This document shows positions 1-8,800 of a stretch of DNA of 32,242 bases, piece after piece. This stretch comes from Bacteroidota bacterium. Lineage in GTDB: Bacteria; Bacteroidota; Bacteroidia; Bacteroidales; F082. Under the pieces are notes generated by a model. That model ran no database searches. It worked only from the letters and a program-made list of their open reading frames with translations, and was not told the origin of the DNA. A program made the translations under genes and the position numbers. The stretch's first letter is position 1. Each line of letters starts with the position of its first letter. The DNA lies in assembly GCA_947505205.1 (NCBI GenBank), contig CANNKD010000011.1, positions 1 through 32,242 on the forward strand, in the 5' to 3' direction.

Positions 1-705
1 TCGGGAGGTTATAGTTTATTACCTGAATATGACCAGCTTTGGGATAATGCCCATGAGAACTCAAGTGAAGCGATTTTCGAAATCAATTACGAAGGAACAA
101 GTTCGAGTGGTAACTGGGGCGCCAGCATGTTTATGGGAAAGGATTGGAAGAAATTCAATATCCCGACAAACAATCTTGTAGCCGCTTTTGATGCTGAAAA
201 TGATCAGATTCGTAAAAATTCATCAATCCTTTTCGATGATGTTTCAGGAAGTTGGTCGGATAATAACTGGCCACAGGATCACTATCCATTTATGAACAAA
301 TATCGGATTTACACAAGCCCAAGTCCACAGAATTATATTTTCCTGCGATTGGCAGATATCATCCTACTGAAGGCCGAAGCATTGAATGAACTTGGTGATG
401 TTACAGGTGCCGCTGACTTGGTAAATCAGATCAGAACACGCGTTTTATTGCCAAATACCACAGCCTCTAATCAGGTTGATATGCGCCTGGCTATTGAGAA
501 AGAACGGCGTCTGGAGCTTGCATTTGAAGGTCATCGTTGGTTCGATCTTAAGCGCACCGGTCGTGCAATTACAGTGATTAACAATATGACCGGTCCGGAT
601 GGAGGCAATTTCGGTTACAATCTAATCGAAAACGGATTGATTTGGCCAATACCGCAATCCGAACTCGATAAAAACAGCAAACTGGTTCAGAATCCAGGGT
701 ATTAA
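1..705 (+). CDS. SusD/RagB-family outer-membrane glycan-binding lipoprotein, 3' part (5' end outside window)
   Basis: The reading frame is open from base 1 to a TAA at 703-705, so this is the last 234 residues of a gene that starts upstream; the ATG at 127 is internal. SusD proteins are surface lipoproteins that cap a SusC TonB-dependent transporter and bind glycans before import. The visible part has the C-terminal SusD features: RLADIILLKAEALNELGD (a helix of the TPR-like scaffold), AADLVNQIRTR, then IEKERRLELAFEGHRWFDLKR and a C-terminal IWPIPQSELDKN segment ending in NPGY. SusC should lie just upstream. A GH30 glycosidase lies downstream, so this looks like the end of a polysaccharide utilisation locus. 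The substrate cannot be read from this fragment. The family call is secure. Confidence 0.95.
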   Translation, partial: SGGYSLLPEYDQLWDNAHENSSEAIFEINYEGTSSSGNWGASMFMGKDWKKFNIPTNNLVAAFDAENDQIRKNSSILFDDVSGSWSDNNWPQDHYPFMNKYRIYTSPSPQNYIFLRLADIILLKAEALNELGDVTGAADLVNQIRTRVLLPNTTASNQVDMRLAIEKERRLELAFEGHRWFDLKRTGRAITVINNMTGPDGGNFGYNLIENGLIWPIPQSELDKNSKLVQNPGY

Positions 706-725
706 TTATTGAAATTCATATAAAA

Positions 726-770
726 ATGCCTCAAATAACTGACCATCATTTGTTTGAGGTATTTTTTTTT
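726..770 (+). terminator. Intrinsic terminator after susD
   Basis: CCTCAAA (729-735) pairs with TTTGAGG (753-759), extended by three weaker pairs, and is followed by nine T residues at 762-770. It begins 21 bases after the susD stop and would end the upstream operon before the repeat region. Confidence 0.85.
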
Positions 771-829
771 ATATTTGCTTCATTCGGGACAACGTGATAT
801 AGATAAATTGAAAGACTTGATTTTATTAC

Positions 830-1025
830 GTCCCTAACGGGACTTTGTACATAAACATAAAACACCTTCTACCGATATTACGTCCCTGACGGGACTGACA
901 ATTCGGTATAAATTCAGAAGCAAACAACTGGTATGAAAAAAATAATTCATTGTGAGATAGGCTGTCCCGTAGGGACAAAATATCGGTAGAAATAATAGAA
1001 ATTTGTATAAAAGTCCCGTAGGGAC
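830..1025. repeat. Upstream REP hairpin array (four hairpins)
   Basis: The hairpins are at 830-843 and 882-895 (forward, GTCCC-TAAC/TGAC-GGGAC) and at 964-976 and 1013-1025 (inverted form GTCCC-GTA-GGGAC). Start-to-start distances are 52, 82 and 49. Forward copies are preceded by TACCGATATTAC or a degraded form; inverted copies are followed by its complement or by GATATATTT. The last hairpin ends 17 bases before the transposase ATG and would lie in its leader RNA. Confidence 0.85.
867..992. repeat. 126-bp direct repeat, copy 1 (MITE-like, with terminal inverted hairpins)
   Basis: It matches 1652-1777 base for base at a constant offset of 785, with no indel and only about four to five differences. 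Each copy starts with TTCTACCGATATTACGTCCC and ends with the inverted complement of nearly the same sequence (GGGACAAAATATCGGTAGAA). The copy is therefore itself a small element with terminal inverted repeats of about 25-28 bp, each carrying a GTCCC/GGGAC hairpin. The middle 68 bases are non-palindromic. Confidence 0.9.
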
Positions 1026-1042
1026 GATATATTTTTAGCATT

Positions 1043-1531
1043 ATGGCAAACACCTATACGCAGATTCACATTCAGGCTGTATTTGCTGTTCAAAACAGGG
1101 ATTGTATCATCCACAATAGCTGGAAAGATGAACTGCACAAATATATCAGTGGAATAGTAAGTGGCAACAATCACAAGCTGTTAGCAATAAACAGCATGCC
1201 TGATCACATTCATATTCTATTCGGTCAACGACCTTCACAATCGTTATCCGATTTGATGCAGGATATAAAAGGTAGTTCTTCTAAATGGATAAATGAGCAG
1301 AAGCTGGTACGTGGAAGATTTTCATGGCAGGAAGGATATGGGGCGTTTTCGTACAGCAAGTCTGATATTCCAAACATTATTCAATATATTGTCAATCAAA
1401 CAGTTCATCACAAAAAGAAAACCTTCATGGAGGAATATTATGAAATGTTGAAGGAATTTGATGTTGATTATGACGACAGATTTGTGTTTAAACCGGTTGG
1501 TATTGGTGACATCCCTGACGACCCTTTGTAA
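1043..1531 (+). CDS. REP-associated tyrosine transposase (RAYT; IS200/Y1 family)
   Basis: A 162-residue single-domain Y1 nuclease, the usual length for the family. HUH enzymes nick single-stranded DNA through a tyrosine and a metal held by two histidines. The HUH motif is H55-I56-H57 in MPDHIHIL, and the likely catalytic tyrosine is Y115 in NIIQYIVNQ, placed as in IS200 enzymes. The GYGAFSYSKSDI segment before it is typical of Bacteroidota members. All key residues are present and the frame is intact, so it may be active. There is no IS605-type TnpB partner. The flanking hairpins are the expected substrates, which favours RAYT over a plain IS200. The hairpin at 1013-1025, close to the start codon, may affect its own expression (inference). 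Confidence 0.9.
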   Translation: MANTYTQIHIQAVFAVQNRDCIIHNSWKDELHKYISGIVSGNNHKLLAINSMPDHIHILFGQRPSQSLSDLMQDIKGSSSKWINEQKLVRGRFSWQEGYGAFSYSKSDIPNIIQYIVNQTVHHKKKTFMEEYYEMLKEFDVDYDDRFVFKPVGIGDIPDDPL

Positions 1532-1563
1532 TTACTTTAAAAATTTTGTTCAACCGATATTAC

Positions 1564-1812
1564 GTCCCTTACAGGACTTGGTAATATGATGTAAATTCAT
1601 TTCTACCAATATAACGTCCCTATGGGACTTTCATCTGATTGACGTTTTGTATTCTACCGATATTACGTCCCTGACGGGACTGACAATTCGATATAAATTC
1701 AGAAGCAAACAACTGGTATGAAAAAAATAATTCATTGTGAGATAGGCTGTCTCGTAGGGACAGAATATTGGTAGAAAATGAATAAAGAATTGATTTTAAG
1801 TCCCGTAGGGAC
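1564..1812. repeat. Downstream REP hairpin array (five hairpins)
   Basis: The hairpins are at 1564-1577 (one mispair), 1616-1628 and 1667-1680 (forward) and at 1749-1761 (one mispair) and 1800-1812 (inverted). Start-to-start distances are 52, 51, 82 and 51. The layout repeats that of the upstream array, with one extra forward unit. The last hairpin ends 40 bases before the GH30 start codon and is followed by the same GATATATTT seen before the transposase gene. Confidence 0.85.
1652..1777. repeat. 126-bp direct repeat, copy 2
   Basis: Second copy of 867-992, on the other side of the transposase gene. The differences are concentrated in the right terminal inverted repeat (GTCTCG for GTCCCG; GACAGAATATTGG for GACAAAATATCGG), which weakens that hairpin. 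Confidence 0.9.
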
Positions 1813-1852
1813 GATATATTTAATAATTATCCGGTTTTAACCTAAATGAATA

Positions 1853-3331
1853 ATGAAAAATAAAACAAATACCGTTGGATTCATAAACATTTATTTTCAA
1901 ATATTGTTTCTGAGTGTGATTTTCTTAATCAGCTGCAAACAGGAAGGAACGCTTCCACCCGATCTACCTCCGGTAATTCAGGATATCGGTAAAGCAAAGG
2001 TTTGGCTTACAACTGGTGATAAACTGCGGTTGCTGAACAGGGAAGGAGATCTGTCGATACGTAGTAAACAATCGGGTAGTTTTCCGTTAATTACAGTTGA
2101 TACCGCAACGACTTTTCAAAGTATCGAAGGTTTTGGCGCAGCCCTGACAGGGTCATCTGCTTACAATTTAAATAGGAAAATGAGTGATATCAACAGACAG
2201 ACTGTGTTGAAGATGCTGTTTGATGCCAATGATGGTATTGGAATTTCATACATCAGATTGACGATTGGTTCGTCTGATTTTTCTTTGTCGGATTATACCT
2301 ATGATGATATGCCAGCTGGTCAGACGGATGAAGATATGAGTGCGTTTTCCCTTGAAAAAGACATGCCGGACGTAATTCCGATGGCAAAGGAAATATTGGC
2401 AATCTCACCTAATTTACGAATAATGGGTTCTCCATGGAGTCCACCAGCCTGGATGAAAACCAGTGGAAGCATGAAAGGTGGTAGGCTAAATACTTCTGCT
2501 TATGGTTCTTATGCTAAATATTTTGTACACTATATTCAATCAATGCAGGCCGAAGGTATTCCCATAGATGCCATAACCATTCAGAATGAACCTTTGTATT
2601 TTACCGCAAATTATCCTTGTATGGAGATGCAGGCTACTGATCAATTATCGTTTATTAAAAATCATTTAGGTCCTGCTTTCGATACAAATAACATAGAAAC
2701 AAAGATTATCGTTTATGATCATAATTGGGATAATACCCAATATGCCATTTCTATTTTGAATGACCCTGATGCACGAAAATATGTTGCCGGATCGGCTTTC
2801 CATGCTTACGGTGGTTATGTATCTGCTATGTCCACTGTTCATAACGCTCATCCTGATAAGGATTTATACTTTACCGAAATCTCAGGTGGTGCCTGGGCAA
2901 ACGATTTTGGCGATAATTTAATGTGGAATATGAAAAATATATTTCTTGGCACTACCAAAAACTGGTCAAAGGTAGCATTATTATGGAATCTGGTTTTGGA
3001 TCAAAACTATGGACCTACAAATAATGGTTGTGACAATTGCCGCGGTGTTGTGACATACAATACTGTTACTGAGCAAATAACATATAACGAAGAGTATTAT
3101 TCGATCGGGCATATGTCAAAATTCGTTCGGCCGGGTGCTGTTCGTGTTTCTTCACATCTCGATCAGACATTAACAAATCTTGATGCCGTTGCTTTTTTAA
3201 ATGCAGATGGTTCAAAAGTGATTGTGCTTTGTAATTATAGCAGTGATTACAAATCATTTACTATGAAACAAGGAAATAAATATTTCAATTATTCTGTTGC
3301 GCCAAAGTCGGTTGCAAGTATAGTATGGTAG
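1853..3331 (+). CDS. GH30-family beta-glycosidase, lipoprotein
   Basis: A 492-residue exported glycoside hydrolase. Residues 10-27 are hydrophobic and end in a lipobox (LISC, lipidation on C28), so it is membrane-anchored, probably at the cell surface or in the periplasm. A (beta/alpha)8 barrel follows: FQSIEGFGAALTGSSAY near residue 90, GSPWSPPAWMK at 192-202, acid/base E246 in TIQNEP and nucleophile E342 in YFTEISGG, the GH30 pair. A beta-sandwich at about 415-492 closes the protein, as usual for the family. GH30 includes glucosylceramidases, beta-1,6-glucanases, xylanases and fucosidases; the QNEP/TEISGG pattern suggests a glucosidase or beta-1,6-glucanase branch, but the substrate is uncertain. 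It is close to susD, so it probably belongs to the same utilisation locus, now split by the RAYT element. Confidence 0.88.
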   Translation: MKNKTNTVGFINIYFQILFLSVIFLISCKQEGTLPPDLPPVIQDIGKAKVWLTTGDKLRLLNREGDLSIRSKQSGSFPLITVDTATTFQSIEGFGAALTGSSAYNLNRKMSDINRQTVLKMLFDANDGIGISYIRLTIGSSDFSLSDYTYDDMPAGQTDEDMSAFSLEKDMPDVIPMAKEILAISPNLRIMGSPWSPPAWMKTSGSMKGGRLNTSAYGSYAKYFVHYIQSMQAEGIPIDAITIQNEPLYFTANYPCMEMQATDQLSFIKNHLGPAFDTNNIETKIIVYDHNWDNTQYAISILNDPDARKYVAGSAFHAYGGYVSAMSTVHNAHPDKDLYFTEISGGAWANDFGDNLMWNMKNIFLGTTKNWSKVALLWNLVLDQNYGPTNNGCDNCRGVVTYNTVTEQITYNEEYYSIGHMSKFVRPGAVRVSSHLDQTLTNLDAVAFLNADGSKVIVLCNYSSDYKSFTMKQGNKYFNYSVAPKSVASIVW

Positions 3332-3367
3332 TTGAAAACAAATAGGAAAATGAATCATTATTAATAG

Positions 3368-3411
3368 CCCCGAACTTCAGGTCGGGGAAAATAAGAATGG
3401 GCTTTAGCCCA
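3368..3411. repeat. Two adjacent short palindromes in convergent gap
   Basis: CCCCGA (3368-3373) pairs with TCGGGG (3382-3387), and TGGGCTTTAGCCCA (3398-3411) is a near-perfect palindrome. They precede the bidirectional terminator but lack T tracts. They resemble dispersed intergenic palindromes of Bacteroidota and differ in sequence from the GTCCC family at 830-1812. Confidence 0.6.
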
Positions 3412-3421
3412 ACAAATTGTA

Positions 3422-3462
3422 TAAAAAAAAAGTCCCCGCTGGTATCAGCGGGGACTTTTCTA
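3422..3462. terminator. Bidirectional intrinsic terminator between GH30 and T9SS gene
   Basis: A perfect 11-bp stem (AGTCCCCGCTG 3431-3441, CAGCGGGGACT 3446-3456) with a GTAT loop. T residues follow on the plus strand; A residues at 3423-3431 give a T tract on the minus strand. It serves both convergent genes. Confidence 0.92.
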
Positions 3463-3480
3463 TCTTTTGGGATTAACGAT

Positions 3481-5586
3481 TTAATGTTGTATAATCACCT
3501 TGCTTGTGCTTACAGCACTCTTCGATGAAACTGTGACGAAGTAAATGCCATTTTGTAAGTCAGCAGTTGAAATTCGTATTTCCTGACTATTGCTGAAAGA
3601 ATGATTCAATACCTCAAGATTGAAACGATTCGTGAAGCTAACATTGTATTGTTCTTCAGTTGGGTTATCAATTTTGATATTTACAATATCATTGGCAGGA
3701 TTTGGATAAACCACAGGTGCCAATGGTAAACACAATATATGAAATACAGCATCACTCATGTCAGAAATTGTCGAAGTGAGCGAACTATAAATTTTTACTT
3801 TATAATCACCTGCATCAACCAATGGGAATCCTGTAGTATTCCAAACATAAGTTGATCCTTCTACATTGTGTTGAATAACAGCATGTAAACTTCCGTCACT
3901 ATGCACCAAATCAATATCAACATTTTCTGGGAAGTTATCCTGCCACGATATTAAATAACTATTTCCAATATACCAATATTCACCACCATTTGGTTGGAGT
4001 ACGGTAATAACTCCATCAACAGGTGATGCTGTAATTGAAAAAGGATTCGCACTTATACCAACTATGGCAGCGTCTGCATGGCTAAAAACCTTAACTTCAT
4101 AATCTGCACCTTCAGCTGTGCCAATTGGAATATCCCAAACAAAGGTAGATCCCACAACGGAGGATTGGATGGTTGAAGCCAAAATCCCACCTTTATATAA
4201 TTTAATATCAACAGTTCCAGGAACATCATCAATCCAAGAAATCAGATAGGAATATCCTCTCAACCAATGAATTCCAGAAACGCTGGGTTGTAAAACTGTA
4301 ATACTTGCACCAGCTGGATTATCCTGTATTGAGAAATTATGGTCGCTAGCATCAACCAATCCGGCATCGTCATGACTATAAATTTTGACAATATAATCAC
4401 TTCCTGTAGCAGTACCTATTGGGATCGGCCATACATAGGTTGATCCACTTACATTTGAGGCAATCGTTGTTTCAGCAGCGGCGCCTTTCTTTAATTTGAT
4501 GTCAACCTTATTGGAAATATTATCTTCCCACGAAATAAGATAGGAAGATCCCCGAAGCCAGGTAATACCTGCTTCACTTGGTTGAACAACAAGAATACTA
4601 CCTCCTGCTGGTGATTCGTGAATGCCAAAGTTGTGATCACTTTCTCCATAAGAACTGTTGTCATCGTGACCACATACCCGAACTTTGAAATCATCTCCTT
4701 CGTCATTTCCAGCGGGTATTTCCCAATCATAAGTTGAACCTTCAACATCAAGGGCAATATTAGAATGATGTACACCACCTTTGTATAGTTTTACATCTTT
4801 GTGTCCTTCAATATCATCATTCCATGAAATATGGTAGGTATGACCTCTTTGCCAATCGATACCAGAACCACATGGTTGAATCATTGTTATATGACCGGAA
4901 CCTGCAGCTGCGATTGCGAAATTATTGTCACTGTCATCTTGTAATGCATCGCCTACAATCTGGGTTTGTACTCTTACCGAATAATTGCCTCCGGTTAGTA
5001 TTGAACCATCATTTAGAATAGTCCATAAAAATGTTGATCCTACCACGTTTTCTGCCAGAACGGAATGTTCAACTCCACCTTTATACAATTTAATTTTCAT
5101 AGTGCCGGGGAAATCGGTTGACCACGAAATCAGGTGAGAAGATCCTTTCTTCCAAGAAATGCCGGTTGTATTTGGTTGTTCAACATGGATAAAAGAGCCT
5201 GTTGCAGAAGCAACTAAAGAAAAATTGCTGTTGCTTTCATCGGAATAGCAACCGGGGCATGCTGCACTCGAAACCCGAATTTTGTAACAGTTTTTTAATG
5301 CCGTTCCTCCTGGAATTGCCCAACTATACGTAGAACCTTCTACTGAAAGAGCGATGTTGGTTACAACGGGTGATGCAGGAATGGTGTAATCAACCAAATC
5401 AATTCTACAAGGATAGATGAAATTATCTGTCCAGGAGATTAAATGGGTAGTACCAACAAGCCATTCGATGCTCGATTCGCTTGGTTGGATTACGGTAACT
5501 TGAGGCTGACCAATTGCACTAAAACTCAGTGCAAAAAAACTGGCTAAAAGAACCGTAAAATTGCGAAAATGTACGCGTGTTTTCAT
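3481..5586 (-). CDS. Secreted six-repeat Kre9/KNH-like protein with T9SS type A sorting domain
   Basis: A 701-residue protein. A signal peptide (about 1-26, ending SAIGQ) is followed by six beta-sandwich repeats of about 95 residues (roughly 29-125, 131-226, 232-322, 329-421, 427-519, 525-618). Each runs I-x-V-x-QP...W-x-x-G...YLISW-x-D(N/D), then V-x-I-x-L-y-k-G, GSTY-x-W-x-IP and Y-x-V-K-V. This pattern fits the Kre9/KNH (Ser-Thr-rich GPI-anchored-like) domain found in many bacterial surface proteins. Residues 622-701 are a T9SS type A sorting domain (VVYPNPANDIVNIKI ... NGIYFVTV ... SKVIIQH), so the protein is expected to cross the outer membrane by T9SS and be released or anchored. No catalytic motif is visible; an adhesin or surface-layer role is a guess. 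Paralogues follow at 5849 and 10480. Confidence 0.85.
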   Translation of the reverse strand: MKTRVHFRNFTVLLASFFALSFSAIGQPQVTVIQPSESSIEWLVGTTHLISWTDNFIYPCRIDLVDYTIPASPVVTNIALSVEGSTYSWAIPGGTALKNCYKIRVSSAACPGCYSDESNSNFSLVASATGSFIHVEQPNTTGISWKKGSSHLISWSTDFPGTMKIKLYKGGVEHSVLAENVVGSTFLWTILNDGSILTGGNYSVRVQTQIVGDALQDDSDNNFAIAAAGSGHITMIQPCGSGIDWQRGHTYHISWNDDIEGHKDVKLYKGGVHHSNIALDVEGSTYDWEIPAGNDEGDDFKVRVCGHDDNSSYGESDHNFGIHESPAGGSILVVQPSEAGITWLRGSSYLISWEDNISNKVDIKLKKGAAAETTIASNVSGSTYVWPIPIGTATGSDYIVKIYSHDDAGLVDASDHNFSIQDNPAGASITVLQPSVSGIHWLRGYSYLISWIDDVPGTVDIKLYKGGILASTIQSSVVGSTFVWDIPIGTAEGADYEVKVFSHADAAIVGISANPFSITASPVDGVITVLQPNGGEYWYIGNSYLISWQDNFPENVDIDLVHSDGSLHAVIQHNVEGSTYVWNTTGFPLVDAGDYKVKIYSSLTSTISDMSDAVFHILCLPLAPVVYPNPANDIVNIKIDNPTEEQYNVSFTNRFNLEVLNHSFSNSQEIRISTADLQNGIYFVTVSSKSAVSTSKVIIQH

Positions 5587-5794
5587 GATATTTTGTATAA
5601 GGTTTAATTTCTATTTCAAATAGAATTTTTTTCTTATAGAAGTGCAATCAAATATTAGGCCAATCATGTAAAACCTCTTAAAATGCCATTTCCTGTAAGG
5701 AAATTCAAGCAATGAAAACTCAAAATGATTTATGGTTTTTCCCAATTTGAAAAGAAAATTTCCAAAATCGGGAAAGCTTTTTTGGAGAAAGGGT

Positions 5795-5827
5795 AAAAAA
5801 AAACTCTGCTGAACATGAGCAGAGTTT
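5795..5827 (-). terminator. Intrinsic terminator after the 14-repeat gene
   Basis: A perfect 10-bp stem (AAACTCTGCT 5801-5810, AGCAGAGTTT 5818-5827) with a 7-base loop. A residues at 5795-5800 give the T tract on the minus strand. It lies 21 bases past the stop codon of the 1436-residue gene, so the next gene at 3481-5586 probably has its own promoter in 5587-5794. I found no clear TAnnTTTG box there. Confidence 0.85.
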
Positions 5828-5848
5828 TTATAAAGTACTTTTAATTGT

Positions 5849-8800
5849 TTAATGTTGAACAATTACTTTTTTAGTTATCACTGAATTATTCGATGTGATA
5901 GTCAGGAAATAAATACCATTTGATAATTCGGCGGTTGAAACATTAAGTTCCTTTAGTCCGTTCGTATTTAGTGTTCTTGACAATATTTGCATATTGAAAT
6001 GATCAGTGAATGTAAGTGTGTAATTTCCTGATAATTCCTCATTTAACTCAACCGAAACCGATTGGTTAGCAGGGTTAGGATATACAACAGCATTCAAAGC
6101 AGGTTCAACTATGGTGAAATAAGCGTTGCTCATATCAGTAATTGTACCTGTTTCAATGCTTGTGATTTTCACTTTGTATAGAATGCCAGCAGGTACGGTT
6201 CCATTATTTGGAATAGTCCATACATAACCTGAACTGAGTACATCATTTGCAATCAATGTTGTGGTTGCCGTCGCATCATTAACTAGATCTATTCTAAGGT
6301 TTTCAGAAATATTGTCATCCCATGAGATCAAATATGAATTTCCTTTAGTCCATGTTTCGCCACCATTTGGTTGAAGTACGGTAATAGTACCGTCAAAGGT
6401 GTAATCTGTTAGTGAAAATACATTTGCACTTTCGCCAAAAACAGAATGATCAGCATTACTATAAACTTTAATTTTATAATCAAGACCTTCTGGAGAAGTT
6501 GCGCTACTGAATGTATGTACTATTGTTGTTCCGCCAGAGTAATTTGTAATAACAGGATATTCTGTAGCAGGAGCACTTGTTCTGTAGTAAACAATATCAA
6601 CAGCACCGGGAATATTGTCATTCCATGAAAGTAAATAAGGCATATCACGGTACCAATGAATATTAGCAACATCAGGTTGTAATACATCGATTACATCAGC
6701 AGTGGTGTGATCTGAAATTGAGAAGGCATAGTCACTATCGTCCCATTCCTGATTATAAATAATCTTTATCACATACATGCCATCAGGATAAGTTCCGGCA
6801 ACGTCAGGGATTGACCAGGTATAGGTTGAACCTGAAGCACTTGCGCTGATATTTATTACAAATACGTCACCTGCATCCCATGAATCATTTAAGTTAGTGT
6901 CTTTATAAAGTTTAATAACAACATTATTTAATGGAATGTTATCTGTCCATGAAATCACATGAGATGTACCTCTTAACCACTCAATACCATCATCACTTGG
7001 TTGGATAACAACCATATCAGCCTGCGAAGGAGTATCGGTGATTTCGAAATATTCACTACTTAAACCTTGCACTCCATTTGCAGTGGTGCTTGTAATCAAT
7101 ATTTTATATTGACTTCCATTTGGCGTGCCACCCGGAATATGCCATGCATAAGTCGATCCTTCTACTGAAGCCGCTATGGCAGTTGAGTCATTTATCGTAT
7201 AATTGACGAGGTCAATTTTAACAGGAGAACCTAAGTTATCCGTCCATGAGATCAAATAATCCTGTCCTGATGTCCAGACTATACTTGGGGCAGAAGGCTG
7301 TATCAATTCAATGTCATAGGTGTTGGTGGCTGCATCTATTCTGAATTGGAAATCGCTGTAATCCAACACAGTTGTATAATCTAGAACACTGCTTACCCTC
7401 ACACTAAAATGATTTCCCATCTGGTGGTTGGTAGGTATTAACCATGAATAGGAAGTAGTTCCATCTGGAACACTTGCAGCTAAGATCGAATGAAATACTC
7501 CGGCATAGTAAAGGTCAACTCTTACAGGACCGGGAACATTATCTGTCCAGGTGATATTGTAAGAAGTTCCTAAGTTCCATCTGATACCTGGAGTGTTAGG
7601 TACAGTAACATGCGTAAATTGAGTTATCGTAAAATTGTTGTTGCTCATATCGGTTGAAGCATCGCCCGTATCAATGATTTTTATTTTGTAATCGTTTCCG
7701 ATAAGATAAATCCCACTGATTGTCCAAGACCACGAGTGACCAGAAACACCGGTAGCAAGTTGATCGTGATAAATTCCATTTTTCCATAATTCGATTGTGG
7801 AAGTACCTGATCCTTCTGACCATGTAATATTATAAGTGGAAGATGTGTACCAGCTTTCTCCGCCATTTGGTGAAGTCACAACAACAGGCTGCGTAATTCT
7901 GAAATTAGCATTACTAACATCAGAAGAAGCATCGCCTAAATCGAGGACTTTGATAATGTAGTTAGAGCCATTAGCAGTTGCACCAATAGTCCATAAATAT
8001 GATTGTCCAATCACGCCAGTTGTAATGTCATACACTTTTGTGTTTGTGCTGCTATTCCACAATTCGATTTTTGCGTTTGTTCCCGAACCTTCAGACCACG
8101 AAATAGTATGTGATTGTCCCGTTGCCCAGATTTCACTTCCATTGGGAGCTGTAACAACTACAGGTTGTGTAATTCTGAAATCAGCATTACTATTGTCAGC
8201 AGATAAATCGCCTAAATCGAATAGTTTGACAATATAGTCAGAACCATTTGCAGTAGCACCAATGTTCCAGGAATAAGAATGTCCAACCACGCCGGTTGTA
8301 ATGTCGTACACTTTCAAATTTGTATTACTATCCCACAATTCTATTTTTGTGTTTGTTCCGGAACCTTCAGTCCACGAAATTGTATGTGTTTGTCCGGTAG
8401 CCCAGATTTCATTTCCATTTGGTGAGGATACAACGATGGGTTGCGTAATTCTGAAATCAGCATTACTTACATCAGAAGAAGCATCACCCAAATCGAGGAC
8501 TTTGATAATATAGTCAGAACCATTTGCAGTTGCACCAATCGTCCATAAATATGATTGTCCAACCACGCCGGTTGTAATGTCATACACTTTTGTATTTGTA
8601 CTGCTATTCCATAATTCGATTTTTGCGTTTGTTCCCGAACCTTCAGACCACGAAATAGTATGTGATTGTCCGGTTGCCCAGATTTCACTTCCATTTGGAG
8701 CTGTTACAACTACAGGTTGCGTAATTCTGAAATTAGCATTACTAACATCAGAAGAAGCATCACCTAAATCGAGGACTTTGATAATATAGTCAGAACCATT

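Larger units (their letters stand above)
822..1821 (+). mobile_element. RAYT locus: REP-type transposase gene with flanking hairpin arrays
   Basis: A Y1 transposase gene (1043-1531) is bracketed by short GTCCC-n-GGGAC hairpins, four upstream and five downstream. The whole unit lies between the susD terminator and the GH30 gene. This matches REP-associated tyrosine transposases (RAYTs), whose genes lie next to the palindromes they act on. The limits given are the outermost recognisable repeat bases; the true element ends are unknown and no target-site duplication was identified. Confidence 0.75.

Noticed and set aside
826-1174. Two minus-strand ORFs of 75 codons
   Set aside because: They run through the hairpin repeats and the antisense of the transposase, and show no protein-like pattern.
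830-1812. CRISPR-like array of spaced repeats
   Set aside because: Repeats occur in both orientations, are short palindromes with divergent sequence, spacing switches between about 51 and 82, and the neighbour is a Y1 transposase rather than cas genes.
8025-8789. Three similar plus-strand ORFs of 70 codons, 276 bases apart
   Set aside because: They are antisense shadows of the tandem 276-bp repeats in the minus-strand T9SS gene; their similarity reflects the repeat.
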